The translations under genes were made by a program, and so were the position numbers. Shown piece after piece: positions 46,909 through 55,069 of a DNA stretch of 64,000 nucleotides. Each line of letters opens with the position of its first letter. Position 1 is the first letter of the stretch. Where the stretch lies: NCBI GenBank assembly GCA_963841885.1, contig CAWJEK010000014.1, positions 124,001 to 188,000 on the forward strand, given 5' to 3'. The stretch comes from Bog-756 sp963841885. Its GTDB lineage: Bacteria; Actinomycetota; Acidimicrobiia; Acidimicrobiales; RAAP-2. The notes under the pieces are model-generated. The model worked only from the letters and a program-made list of their open reading frames with translations. It had not been told where the DNA came from and searched no databases.

Positions 46909-47538
46909 ATGTTCGAGCCGTTCACCCTCGAGGGCCGCCACGTCCGCCTCGTCCCCCTGTCGATCGGTCAGGTCGACGAGCTGCTCGAGGCGGCCAACTC
47001 GGACCGCGCCACCTTCGGGTTCACGTCGGTCCCCTCCGACCGGGCGGGGATGGTCGCCTACGTCGAGTCCGCGCTCCGCCACGCCGCCGCCGGTGACCAG
47101 GTCCCCTTCGCCACCCACTCGAAGGACCGGGGTGGGATCGTGGGCAGCACGCGGTTCTACGAACTCGAGCCGTGGGACTGGGCATCGACGGACGGGCCGC
47201 CTCCCGACGCCGCCGACCGGGTCCGGGACCGGGCCAGCATCGGCCACACCTGGCTCGGAACCGTGGCCCAGCGCACCCCGGTCAACACCGAGGCCAAGCT
47301 GCTGATGCTCACGCACGCCTTCGAGGTCTGGGGCGTGCGCGCCGTGCGGCTCCAGACCGACTCCCGCAACGAGCGCTCCCGGGCGGCCATCGCCCGGATC
47401 GGGTGCCGGCTCGACGGCGTCCTGCGCGTCGACCGCCCGGCGCCGGACGGGTCCGTGCGGCACTCCGCCGTCTTCTCGATGACGGCCGACGAGTGGCCCG
47501 CGGCCCGGCGCCGCCTGGAGGAACGCCTCGCCCGATGA
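46909..47538 (+). CDS. GNAT N-acetyltransferase, RimJ/RimL-like
   Basis: A 209-residue GCN5-related acetyltransferase. The start FTLEGRHVRLVPLS is typical of the RimL group. Motif A is altered but the region SIGHTWLGTVAQRTPVNTEAK, then LMLTHAFEVWGVRAVRLQTDSRNERSRAAI, fits acetyl-CoA binding and the following helix (only short cores are diagnostic: NERSRAAI, RIGCRLDG). It may acetylate a protein N-terminus or a small amine. It is divergent from ileS with 141 bp between the starts and lacks a strong ribosome site. Confidence 0.82.
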   Translation: MFEPFTLEGRHVRLVPLSIGQVDELLEAANSDRATFGFTSVPSDRAGMVAYVESALRHAAAGDQVPFATHSKDRGGIVGSTRFYELEPWDWASTDGPPPDAADRVRDRASIGHTWLGTVAQRTPVNTEAKLLMLTHAFEVWGVRAVRLQTDSRNERSRAAIARIGCRLDGVLRVDRPAPDGSVRHSAVFSMTADEWPAARRRLEERLAR

Positions 47539-47594
47539 GCCGTGGGCCGACCGGACCTCTCCAGGGAGGTGAACGGCGGTCCGGCCCCTCCCTC

Positions 47595-47600
47595 TACGCT
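47595..47600 (+). promoter_or_regulatory. -10 element, leaderless promoter
   Basis: TACGCT ends six bases before ATG 47607, identical in sequence and spacing to the element before ATG 15088. There is no ribosome site between it and the start codon. Confidence 0.4.
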
Positions 47601-47606
47601 CGACCC

Positions 47607-49142
47607 ATGGCTGATTCCCCTTCGCCCGCCACGGACGCGCCCGAAGTCCCGTCCGGCGGCCGGCCCCGGTCGTCGGACGGCGTGATCCTGGTGGTGGTCT
47701 GTCTGGCCCAGTTCATGGTCGTCCTCGACGTGTCGATCGTGAACGTCGCCCTCCCGGCCATCCAGCGCGACCTGCACTTCAGCCCCACGGGACTGCAGTG
47801 GGTCGTGACCGCCTACGCCCTGACCTTCGGTGGTCTCCTGCTGCTCGGCGGACGTCTGGCGGACCTGTTCGGACGTCGGCGCATCTTCCTGGCCGGCCTG
47901 GGCCTGTTCACGGTGGCCAGCCTGCTCGGCGGCTTCGCCGCCAGCCAGGCCGAGCTGATCGCCGCCCGGTCGCTCCAGGGGGTCGGGGCCGCCGTGCTGT
48001 CGCCCGCCACGCTCACCATCCTGACCGTCACCTTCCGGGACCAGAGGGCCCGGGCCAAGGCCTTCGGCGTCTGGAGCGCGGTGGCCGCCGGGGGCGGGGC
48101 GGCGGGGGCTCTCTTCGGCGGGATCCTCACGCAGTACCTCTCCTGGCGCTGGATCCTCTTCGTCAACGTGCCCATCGGCATCGTCCTGTTCGTGGTGGCC
48201 CGGGTGACCCTGCACGAGTCGCGGGCCGAGGGTCCGCGCGACCGGCTCGACGTCGCCGGTGCGGTCACGGTGACCGGCGCGCTCTTCCTGCTCGTCTACG
48301 CCATCTCCCACACCGACGTGGTCCCCTGGGGTTCGACGTCCACCCTGCTGGTGCTCGCCGCGTCGGTCGCCCTGCTCGGCGCCTTCGTCCTGATCGAGGC
48401 CCGGGTGGCATCCCATCCGCTGGTCCCCCTCCGCCTCTTCCGGGTGCGGTCGGTCACCGGGGCCAACCTGGTGATGTTCTGCTTCGGTGCCGGCATGTTC
48501 GCCATGTGGTTCTTCCTCTCGCTCTACCTCCAACAGGTCCTCGGCTACAGCCCCGTGGTGACCGGACTCACGTTCCTGCCCCAGACGGCGGCCATCGCCG
48601 TCGGGGCCACCCTGAGCGGCCGGGTGGCGCCCCGGTTCGGGCCCCGCAACGTGCTGATCCTGGGCGCGCTCCTCGCCGCGGCCGGGCTGTACTGGCTCTC
48701 CTTCATCCAGGCCGGGGACTCCTACTGGACCGGCGCCTGTGGCGGCGGGATCCTCGCCACCTTCGGGATGGGGCTGGCCTTCACCCCGATCGCCCTGTTG
48801 GCCACCGGCGGCGTCCCCCACCAGGAGGCCGGTCTGGCCTCGGGCCTCGTGAACTGCAGCCGCCAGATCGGCGCCTCGGTCGGTCTCGCCGCCCTGACCA
48901 CACTGGCGGCGTCGCACACCGCGTCGCTCCTGGCCGCCTCGGCCCACCCGACCCCCGAAGCGCAGGCCGTAGCCCTGACCGCAGGGTTCTCCCGGGCCTT
49001 CCTCATCGCCGCGATCGTCGTGCTCGCCGGTGGCATGCTGGGGCTCGTGATACCCGCCCCCCGGACCGCGGCCGGCGCCGAGGCGACGGAGCCGTCCGCC
49101 GCCAACGCTCAGTCGACCGCTCCGGTGGCCCTCGAGGGCTGA
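47607..49142 (+). CDS. MFS drug exporter, DHA2 family
   Basis: A 511-residue, 14-helix exporter of the EmrB/QacA type. The first helix contains FMVVLDVSIVNVALPAIQRDL, with the D1-motif Asp (core LDVSIVNVALP). Motif A is GGRLADLFGRRRIFLAG, and motif C lies in AAGGGAAGALFGGIL. Late helices hold GVPHQEAGLASGLVNCSRQIG. ATG 47607 lies six bases after TACGCT with no ribosome site. No regulator is adjacent. Its last 34 bases overlap the end of the convergent YihY gene. Confidence 0.9.
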   Translation: MADSPSPATDAPEVPSGGRPRSSDGVILVVVCLAQFMVVLDVSIVNVALPAIQRDLHFSPTGLQWVVTAYALTFGGLLLLGGRLADLFGRRRIFLAGLGLFTVASLLGGFAASQAELIAARSLQGVGAAVLSPATLTILTVTFRDQRARAKAFGVWSAVAAGGGAAGALFGGILTQYLSWRWILFVNVPIGIVLFVVARVTLHESRAEGPRDRLDVAGAVTVTGALFLLVYAISHTDVVPWGSTSTLLVLAASVALLGAFVLIEARVASHPLVPLRLFRVRSVTGANLVMFCFGAGMFAMWFFLSLYLQQVLGYSPVVTGLTFLPQTAAIAVGATLSGRVAPRFGPRNVLILGALLAAAGLYWLSFIQAGDSYWTGACGGGILATFGMGLAFTPIALLATGGVPHQEAGLASGLVNCSRQIGASVGLAALTTLAASHTASLLAASAHPTPEAQAVALTAGFSRAFLIAAIVVLAGGMLGLVIPAPRTAAGAEATEPSAANAQSTAPVALEG

Positions 49143-50104
49143 CCCGCCGGACCCGGACCGGGTGGGTCCCCGGGTGAGACCGCGGCCCCGGCCCGTCTCC
49201 GGCGTAGCGAGCGGGGCCACAGCGCGCGCTGGACGACAACGTCCACCTCGGCGGCGAAGGCGGTCAGCAGGGTGCCGAGGCCGATCCACCACACCAGGAC
49301 GATGACGGTGGCGAACGCCCCGTACAGTGTGCGGTAGTGCCGGAGCTCGTGGCTCACCAGCAGGGTGTCGACGAACTGGAGCAGCGTCCAGCCGATCCCG
49401 GCGATCAGCGCCCCCCGCCACATCGACCCGCCGCGCCGACCCACCGACAGGACGACGGTGAACCCGGCCCAGAACATGGCGACGTTCACGACCAGGGAGC
49501 CGGCGAAGCCGACCAGCGCCGAGGCGGGCCCGAGACCACCGAACGTCCCGATCCCGGAGATGGCGCCACCGGCCACGAAGCCCACGCCCAGCACGGCGAG
49601 GAAGGCCAGGGCCCGGGGCAGCCACCGGCCGAAGGTGGGGAGCTCGTCCCGCGGCACGGACCACACGGTGGCCATCAGGATCTGGGCGTTCCGGCTGAGT
49701 CGTAGGCAGCCGTAGACAAGCCAGGCGAGGACCGCGGCCAGGAAGATGACGTTGCGGTCGCTCAGACCGTTGATGTTGGCGCGGAGCTCGTCGCCGATCT
49801 CGGGGAACTGACGGAGGGCGGCGTCGATCACCTCGCGCTGGGCGGTCGTGTGGCCGATGAGCAGGAGTTCCACCAGCGTGAGCAGGATCAGCAGCAGGGG
49901 GAACACGGCCAGGAACGCCGAGTAGGCCAGGAGGTTGGCCAGACGCCCGGCACCGTCGTCGTACCACTTGGCCATGACGGCGGCCACCACCGCCGTGGGG
50001 CGGTGGCGTTGCAGCCGCCCGTCGAGGCGGTCGAGCCAGGCCGGTGCCTCCGGGTGGGACCAGGCCGCCGGGTCCGGCCCGGAGACACCGGTGGCGTCGC
50101 TCAC
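49109..50104 (-). CDS. YihY/BrkB-family membrane protein
   Basis: A 331-residue polytopic membrane protein once annotated as ribonuclease BN, a function now discounted. Helices include LLAYSAFLAVFPLLLILLTLVEL, NVIFLAAVLAWLVYGCLRLSRN (core ASLAY-like LLAYSAFLAVFPLLL) and the C-terminal LYGAFATVIVLVWWIGLG, where YG..ATVI.L..W is the family signature. I start at GTG 50104 because a TGA one frame away (50103-50101) would end the ligase in a GTGA overlap. As sequenced, the two frames are continuous. Function unknown. Confidence 0.82.
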   Translation of the reverse strand: MSDATGVSGPDPAAWSHPEAPAWLDRLDGRLQRHRPTAVVAAVMAKWYDDGAGRLANLLAYSAFLAVFPLLLILLTLVELLLIGHTTAQREVIDAALRQFPEIGDELRANINGLSDRNVIFLAAVLAWLVYGCLRLSRNAQILMATVWSVPRDELPTFGRWLPRALAFLAVLGVGFVAGGAISGIGTFGGLGPASALVGFAGSLVVNVAMFWAGFTVVLSVGRRGGSMWRGALIAGIGWTLLQFVDTLLVSHELRHYRTLYGAFATVIVLVWWIGLGTLLTAFAAEVDVVVQRALWPRSLRRRRAGAAVSPGDPPGPGPAGQPSRATGAVD

Positions 50105-51799
50105 CCGGGCACGAATCCGAGCCGGCCGTGCTTCGCCATCTGGGCGCGGCAGCGTGGCCACCTCCGCCGGCCCGAGCGGGTCGAAGGCGGGGGCCACCCC
50201 GGGGGTGGACGGCCGGCGCCGGTAGACGGGGTCGTCACCCCGCCACCACCCGTCGGACCGGAGCGACGACTTGGTCACCTTGCCGTTGGCCGTCTGGGGT
50301 AACGCACCGGTCACCCGCAGGAAGGACGGCACCCATTTCGTCCCGAGGTCGCCCTGCGCCGCCAGGAACGCCCCGAAGGCGTCGGGATCGAAGGGGTGAC
50401 CCGGCAGCAGCTCGAGGGCGGCCATGACCTGATCCCCGCTGCGGGGGTCGGGCACGCCGTACACGGCCACCGCGGCCACGTCGGGGAAGCGGACCAGGAC
50501 CCGCTCGATGGGGCCGGCCGTGAGGTTCTCCGAGTCGACGCGCAGCCAGTCGCCTCCCCGCCCGGCGAACCAGAACCAGCCGTCCGCGTCGCGATAGGCC
50601 AGGTCGCCGGTCCAGTACCAGCCGTCGCGGAGTCGCTCGGCGGTGGCTTCCGGGTCGTTGTAGTACCCCTCGAACCGGCCGGCGCCGGAGCGGTTGACGA
50701 TCTCGCCGACCGCCTCGCCTCCGTTGACCAGCGCCCCGGAGGCGTCGAACTCGGCCCGCGGGCACTCCCGACCGGTGGCCGGGTCGACGACCACGACATC
50801 CTCGGAGGGCAGACCGAGGGAGCCCTCCGGGGTGCCGGGCACCCGGTTGATGGCCACGCCTCCCTCGCTCGAGCCGTACCCCTCGGCCAACACGCAGCCG
50901 AACCGCTCCTGGAAGGCGGCGTGGTCGGCCACCGACGCCTCGGTGCCGAAGCCGCGGCGCAGCGTGCAATTGGAGTCGTCGTCCCTGGCCGGCGTGGCCA
51001 GCACGTAGGCGAGGGCCTTGCCGACGTAGGTGAAGGTGGTGGCGCCGTAGCGCCGCACGTCAGGCAGGAAGCCCGATGCGCTGAACCGTCGGGCCAGGGC
51101 CACGGTGCCGCCGACGGCCAGGGTCGGTCCCCACAGGACCATCAGGGCGTTGCCGTGGAAGAGGGGCATGGCGCAGTAGGCCACGTCGTCGCGGTCGTAG
51201 CCGTAGGCGTCCGCCGAGCGCAGGGCGATCGAGGCCAGGCGGCCCTGGGTGCACCGGACGGCCTTGGGGTCGCCCGTGGTGCCGGAGGTGAAGAGGAGCA
51301 GGAACAGGTCGGACGCCTGCGGCCGAGGCTCGACCACCACTGCGGTCGCCGCCGCGGCGTGGGTGGCCACCCGGTCCGGGTAACCGTCCGAGTCCACACG
51401 CAGCACCCGGTCCGGAGGAACCCCGGTGTCGAGCCCCTCCACCAGGGCGGCGCCGTCGCCGTCGGTCACCAGGACCCGGCAGTCGGTACGGCGTACGTCG
51501 CCGGCCAGGGCCTCACCACGGCGGGTGGGATTGATGCCCACGACGACCGCTCCGGCCAACGCGGCGGCCCCCAGCCAGAACAGGTACTCGGGCTCGTTCC
51601 CCAGCAGCACCCCGATGTGCGGCGGCTCGAGCGGCCCGAGGCTGCCCAGCAGCCGGGCCCGGGCGGCGGATTCCGCCACCGCCTCGGCCCACGTCCACGA
51701 TCGATCCCCCATCACGATCGCCGGGTGGTCGTCGTCCGCCCGGGCCATCAACAGATCGGCGACCGACGGCGTCCCTTCGGGATATCCGTCGAAGTTCAT
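50101..51799 (-). CDS. fatty-acyl-CoA/acid-CoA ligase, FadD-like
   Basis: An adenylate-forming ligase of about 565 residues. The ATP-loop LLFTSGTTGDPKAV, EGYGSSEGG, WYWTGDLAYRDADGWFWFAGR and the C-terminal catalytic lysine in QTANGKVTKSSL are in the right order and spacing. ATG 51799 overlaps the thioesterase stop (ATGA). The expected TGA at 50103-50101 is one frame off, so a one-base error near the C-terminus (after about 50250) is likely; otherwise the gene would be fused to YihY. With the thioesterase it suggests turnover of one acyl-CoA class. Confidence 0.87.
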
Positions 51800-52599
51800 C
51801 GGCCCCGCTCCACGTAGAGGCTCTGGATGGCCCGCCCGATGCGCCCGCGGCCGTCCCACAGGGCGGACTCCGCCATGCCGGTCCCGGGAGGACCGAACCG
51901 GGTGCGGGCGTCCAGACAGACCCATTCCCCCGTGGGGTCGCGATGGAGGTACACGGTGAGGTCGGGGTTGACGAACAGGTGCGAGCCGAACTCGAGTTCG
52001 GACGAGATGCCGTTGCCGAAGTCGGCCACGGCCATCGCCCGTTGCGCCGGCGTCGGCACCTCACCGGCCACCACCGGCACCCGCAGTCGGAACCAGGCGG
52101 TGGCCGGTCCGGGCCGGTCGAGGTGGCCCGTCACGTAGCGGATGTCCACACCGGCGGAATGGAAGGCGGCGTAGGTGGCGGCGCCGGAAGGCGCGGCCAC
52201 CCCCGCGGAGGGAGGAGGCGGAGGCGGATCCTCCGGCACGGTGGGCTCCAGTGGACCCACCCCGTCGTCGACCCGGATCCGCACGGCCCGGCCACGGGCC
52301 ACGTCCGCGCCGGACTGGGTCACCAGGGTGTCGACCAGCTGGACCTTGCGCCCGGGTCGCGACAGTCGGCCGGTGACCCTCAGGGGCGCCATTCCCACCG
52401 GGCGGAGGAGCTCGAGGGTCAGGCGGACCATCCGCAGTCCGTCGCCCGCTGGGGTCGTCCGCTCGGTGGCACGGGTCACGACGGCGGCGACGGGCCCGCC
52501 GTGGAGCGACTCGGCGGACCAGGGGCCGCGAGCCAGTTCGGTGGGGACCAGGGAGTCACCGTCGGGTACGAAGAGGGCGTCGGCGGGGGAGCCGGTCAT
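51796..52599 (-). CDS. acyl-CoA thioesterase family protein (TesB-like)
   Basis: A 267-residue double-hotdog protein in the TesB/PaaI-like acyl-CoA thioesterase group. The N-terminal half has PWSAESLHGGPVAAVV with hotdog-helix HGGP. The second half carries AVADFGNGISSEL and ends with the family-like MAESALWDGRGRIGRAIQSL. A Pro-rich linker (EDPPPPPPSAG) joins the halves. It is first in the unit with the CoA ligase and YihY. ATG 52599 lies 120 bp from the divergent SRPBCC gene. The acyl chain specificity is unknown. Confidence 0.82.
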   Translation of the reverse strand: MTGSPADALFVPDGDSLVPTELARGPWSAESLHGGPVAAVVTRATERTTPAGDGLRMVRLTLELLRPVGMAPLRVTGRLSRPGRKVQLVDTLVTQSGADVARGRAVRIRVDDGVGPLEPTVPEDPPPPPPSAGVAAPSGAATYAAFHSAGVDIRYVTGHLDRPGPATAWFRLRVPVVAGEVPTPAQRAMAVADFGNGISSELEFGSHLFVNPDLTVYLHRDPTGEWVCLDARTRFGPPGTGMAESALWDGRGRIGRAIQSLYVERGR

Positions 52600-52719
52600 T
52601 GATGCGACGCTAGCGGTGGAGCACCGCCGCGAGCGCGCCTACCATCGGTTCGCCACGGTCCCGACGGGCCGGAGCAGGCACCCCCACCGTCCGGCACCGG
52701 ACCCGAACCAAGGAGCACC

Positions 52720-53103
52720 ATGGCAGAGCGCACGGCAGAGATCGACGTCCAGGGCACTCCGGAGGCCGTCTGGGAGCTGGTCGGTGACTTCGGCGGGATC
52801 GCCGGGTGGATGCCGGGCATGGAGTCGTGCCGGCTGGAAGGCGACAACCGGATCCTCGACACCATGGGGATGACCATCACCGAGAAGCTGGTGTCCCGCG
52901 ACGACTCGACCCGGGCCATCACGTACTCGATCGTCGACGGCGTCCCGATCGAGTCCCACGAGGCGACCATCACCGTGACCCCGTCGGACTCGGGCAGCCA
53001 TGTCACCTGGGTCGTCGACGCCGCCCCCGACGAGATGGCCGACCTGATGCTGGCCGTCTACCAGCAGTCGCTCGAGGCGCTGAAGGCCCACGTGGAGGCA
53101 TGA
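52720..53103 (+). CDS. SRPBCC family protein
   Basis: A 127-residue START-like lipid-binding or cyclase fold: AERTAEIDVQGTPEAVWELVGDFGGIAGWMPGM at the N-terminus is the typical first strand plus helix pair, and the long C-terminal helix begins DEMADLMLAVYQQSLEALKAH. Ligand unknown. ATG 52720 follows AAGGAGCACC. Its stop overlaps the next SRPBCC gene (ATGA), so the two are made together and may pair. Confidence 0.85.
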   Translation: MAERTAEIDVQGTPEAVWELVGDFGGIAGWMPGMESCRLEGDNRILDTMGMTITEKLVSRDDSTRAITYSIVDGVPIESHEATITVTPSDSGSHVTWVVDAAPDEMADLMLAVYQQSLEALKAHVEA

Positions 53104-53516
53104 GCCCCGCCGTCCCGCCGGTCGCCCCGGCCGGCGGGCACCGCTACCGGGTGTCGGCGACGACTCCCGCACCGGTCGAGGTGGTCTGGCCACTGCTGGG
53201 CGAGGCCCGGCGGTGGCGCGACTGGTCCTTCCTCACCCGCACCGAACTCGAGCGCGAGGGCGATCCGGCCCCCGACGGCGTCGGCGCCGTGCGGCACTTC
53301 ACCCGCTTCGGCGTCGGCTCGCGCGAGGAGGTGGTGGCCTGGGAGCCTCCCCGTCACCTCGGCTACCGGATCCTGAGCGGCTTCCCGGTGCGCAACTACC
53401 TGGCCGACGTGACGTTGACTCCCGAGGGCGACGGCACCCGGATCGACTGGACCGGCTCCTTCGACCCGAAGCTGCCCGGGTCGGGCCCGGTGCTGGACGC
53501 CGTGCTGCGAGGCTGA
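53100..53516 (+). CDS. second SRPBCC family protein (C-terminus uncertain)
   Basis: A START-like protein of about 138 residues: RYRVSATTPAPVEVVWPLLGEARRWRDWSF begins the fold, and TRIDWTGSFDPKLPG is the last strand. The usual final helix is missing from this frame. One base further it continues RLMQRFADGLADHAGRLTG, a normal SRPBCC C-terminal helix, so a shift near 53508 is likely and the true stop lies beyond 53516. It starts by ATGA overlap with the gene before it. Confidence 0.78.
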   Translation: MSPAVPPVAPAGGHRYRVSATTPAPVEVVWPLLGEARRWRDWSFLTRTELEREGDPAPDGVGAVRHFTRFGVGSREEVVAWEPPRHLGYRILSGFPVRNYLADVTLTPEGDGTRIDWTGSFDPKLPGSGPVLDAVLRG

Positions 53517-53619
53517 TGCAGCGGTTCGCCGACGGACTGGCCGACCATGCCGGGCGACTGACGGGCAGCGCTGCGTCGCGCCGGACGCCGAGACCAGTCG
53601 AGCCGGGGTCGGCAGGCGG

Positions 53620-55017
53620 TCATGCCCCAGCGGCCGCGGCCAGTCGGGCCGCCCGCCGGGCCACCTCGTCGGCCGCCCGCTCGACGTCCACGGTCCGGTG
53701 CGCCCGGTCGACCACGACCGGGACGCCGCCTACCCACACGTCGGTGACCAGTCGGCTGGACGCCGACCACACCAGGTGCTCGACGAGCATGCCGTCGTCC
53801 AGCATCGGGACGAATGCCGGGTCGTCGAGCGAGACGGCCACCATGTCAGCCTTGGCTCCCGGGGCGAGCACGCCGAGGTCGGGACGGCCGAGGGCCCGAC
53901 CGGCTCCCCGGGTGGCGAGGTCCAGCGCCGCCGCCGCCGGGAGGGCGCCCGCGTCCCCCTGTCGCAGGCGGGCCAGCATGGCCGCCAGACGCATCTCCTC
54001 CCACAGGTCGAGGTCGTTGTTCGAGGCCGGTCCGTCGGTCCCGAGTCCGACCCGCACCCCCCGGGCCAGCAGGTCGACGAGCGGTGCGACACCCGAGGCG
54101 AGCTTGGCGTTGGACTGTGGGCAGTGGGCCGCGGCCACGTCAAGGGCCGCATAGAGGTCGATGTCGTCCGCCGACAGCCAGATGCTGTGGGCGGCCAGCA
54201 CCCGCCCGTCGAACACCCCGGCCGCGGCGAGCACCTCGGGGACCGTGCCGCCGTGCTCTGCGGTGAAGGCGTCGCCTTCTCCCTCCGTCTCGGCCAGGTG
54301 CAGGTGGAACAATGCGCCCCGTTCCCGGGCGGCCGCCGCGGTGGCGACCAGACCCGGCAGCGGGACCGTGTAGGCGGCGTGGGCGGCGAAACCGACCTCG
54401 ATGCGCCCCGCCTCGCCGTCCCGACGGTCGTGGAAGCCGGCGAAGCGCTCGATGCAGGGAAGCCACCACTCCGCTCCCCCGTCGGTCCCGGGCAGTTGGA
54501 GGACACCCGGGGTGATGACGGCCCGGGACCCGGCGTCCACGACGGCGTCCGCGGTGGCATCCTCCTGGAAGTACATCTCGCAGGTCGTGGTGACGCCGAA
54601 GGCGAGCAGCTCGGCGGCGGCCAGCGACATGCCCCAGTAGACGTCCTCGGCCTCCAGGTGGGCCTCACGCGGCCACAGCACCTCCTCCAGCCACCGCCGC
54701 AGGGGCAGGTTCTCGCCCGTTCCACGGAAGAGGGTCATGGGCGAATGGCAGTGCACGTTCACGAACCCCGGCAGCAGGGCCCCCTGGACGCGGACCTCGC
54801 GCACCGCCGCGTCAGGCCGGTCGTCAACGGACCGCAGGTCCCCGGGGCGTCCGACCCGCACCACCGTGTCCCCCCTCACCTCGACGGCGCCGGGGCGGAG
54901 TACGGTCACCGGACCGTCGCACGGGACCACCGCGTCCGCCACGTACCGGACGATCCCGGAGGCTCCGCCGACCGGGACCGTCGTTCCTGGGTGGCCGGTG
55001 GGCGACTCGTCCTCCAC
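53620..55017 (-). CDS. amidohydrolase, TRZ/ATZ (MtaD/SsnA-like) deaminase
   Basis: A metal-dependent deaminase of 465 residues. The HxH metal pair is in GFVNVHCHSPM, further ligands in LFHLHLAETEGE (His) and VLAAHSIWLS (His), and the catalytic Asp in GLGTDGPASNNDLDLW. This full set matches S-adenosylhomocysteine/5'-methylthioadenosine or guanine deaminase-type enzymes; the exact purine is not clear. Start ATG 55017 has no strong ribosome site. It converges on the SRPBCC pair and lies 52 bases before the secreted protein stop at 55070. Confidence 0.87.
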   Translation of the reverse strand: MEDESPTGHPGTTVPVGGASGIVRYVADAVVPCDGPVTVLRPGAVEVRGDTVVRVGRPGDLRSVDDRPDAAVREVRVQGALLPGFVNVHCHSPMTLFRGTGENLPLRRWLEEVLWPREAHLEAEDVYWGMSLAAAELLAFGVTTTCEMYFQEDATADAVVDAGSRAVITPGVLQLPGTDGGAEWWLPCIERFAGFHDRRDGEAGRIEVGFAAHAAYTVPLPGLVATAAAARERGALFHLHLAETEGEGDAFTAEHGGTVPEVLAAAGVFDGRVLAAHSIWLSADDIDLYAALDVAAAHCPQSNAKLASGVAPLVDLLARGVRVGLGTDGPASNNDLDLWEEMRLAAMLARLRQGDAGALPAAAALDLATRGAGRALGRPDLGVLAPGAKADMVAVSLDDPAFVPMLDDGMLVEHLVWSASSRLVTDVWVGGVPVVVDRAHRTVDVERAADEVARRAARLAAAAGA

Positions 55018-55069
55018 GTCCTCACCCTAGGGGGAGGACGTGGGCCCGTCGGGCCGGTACGCCGGGGGC

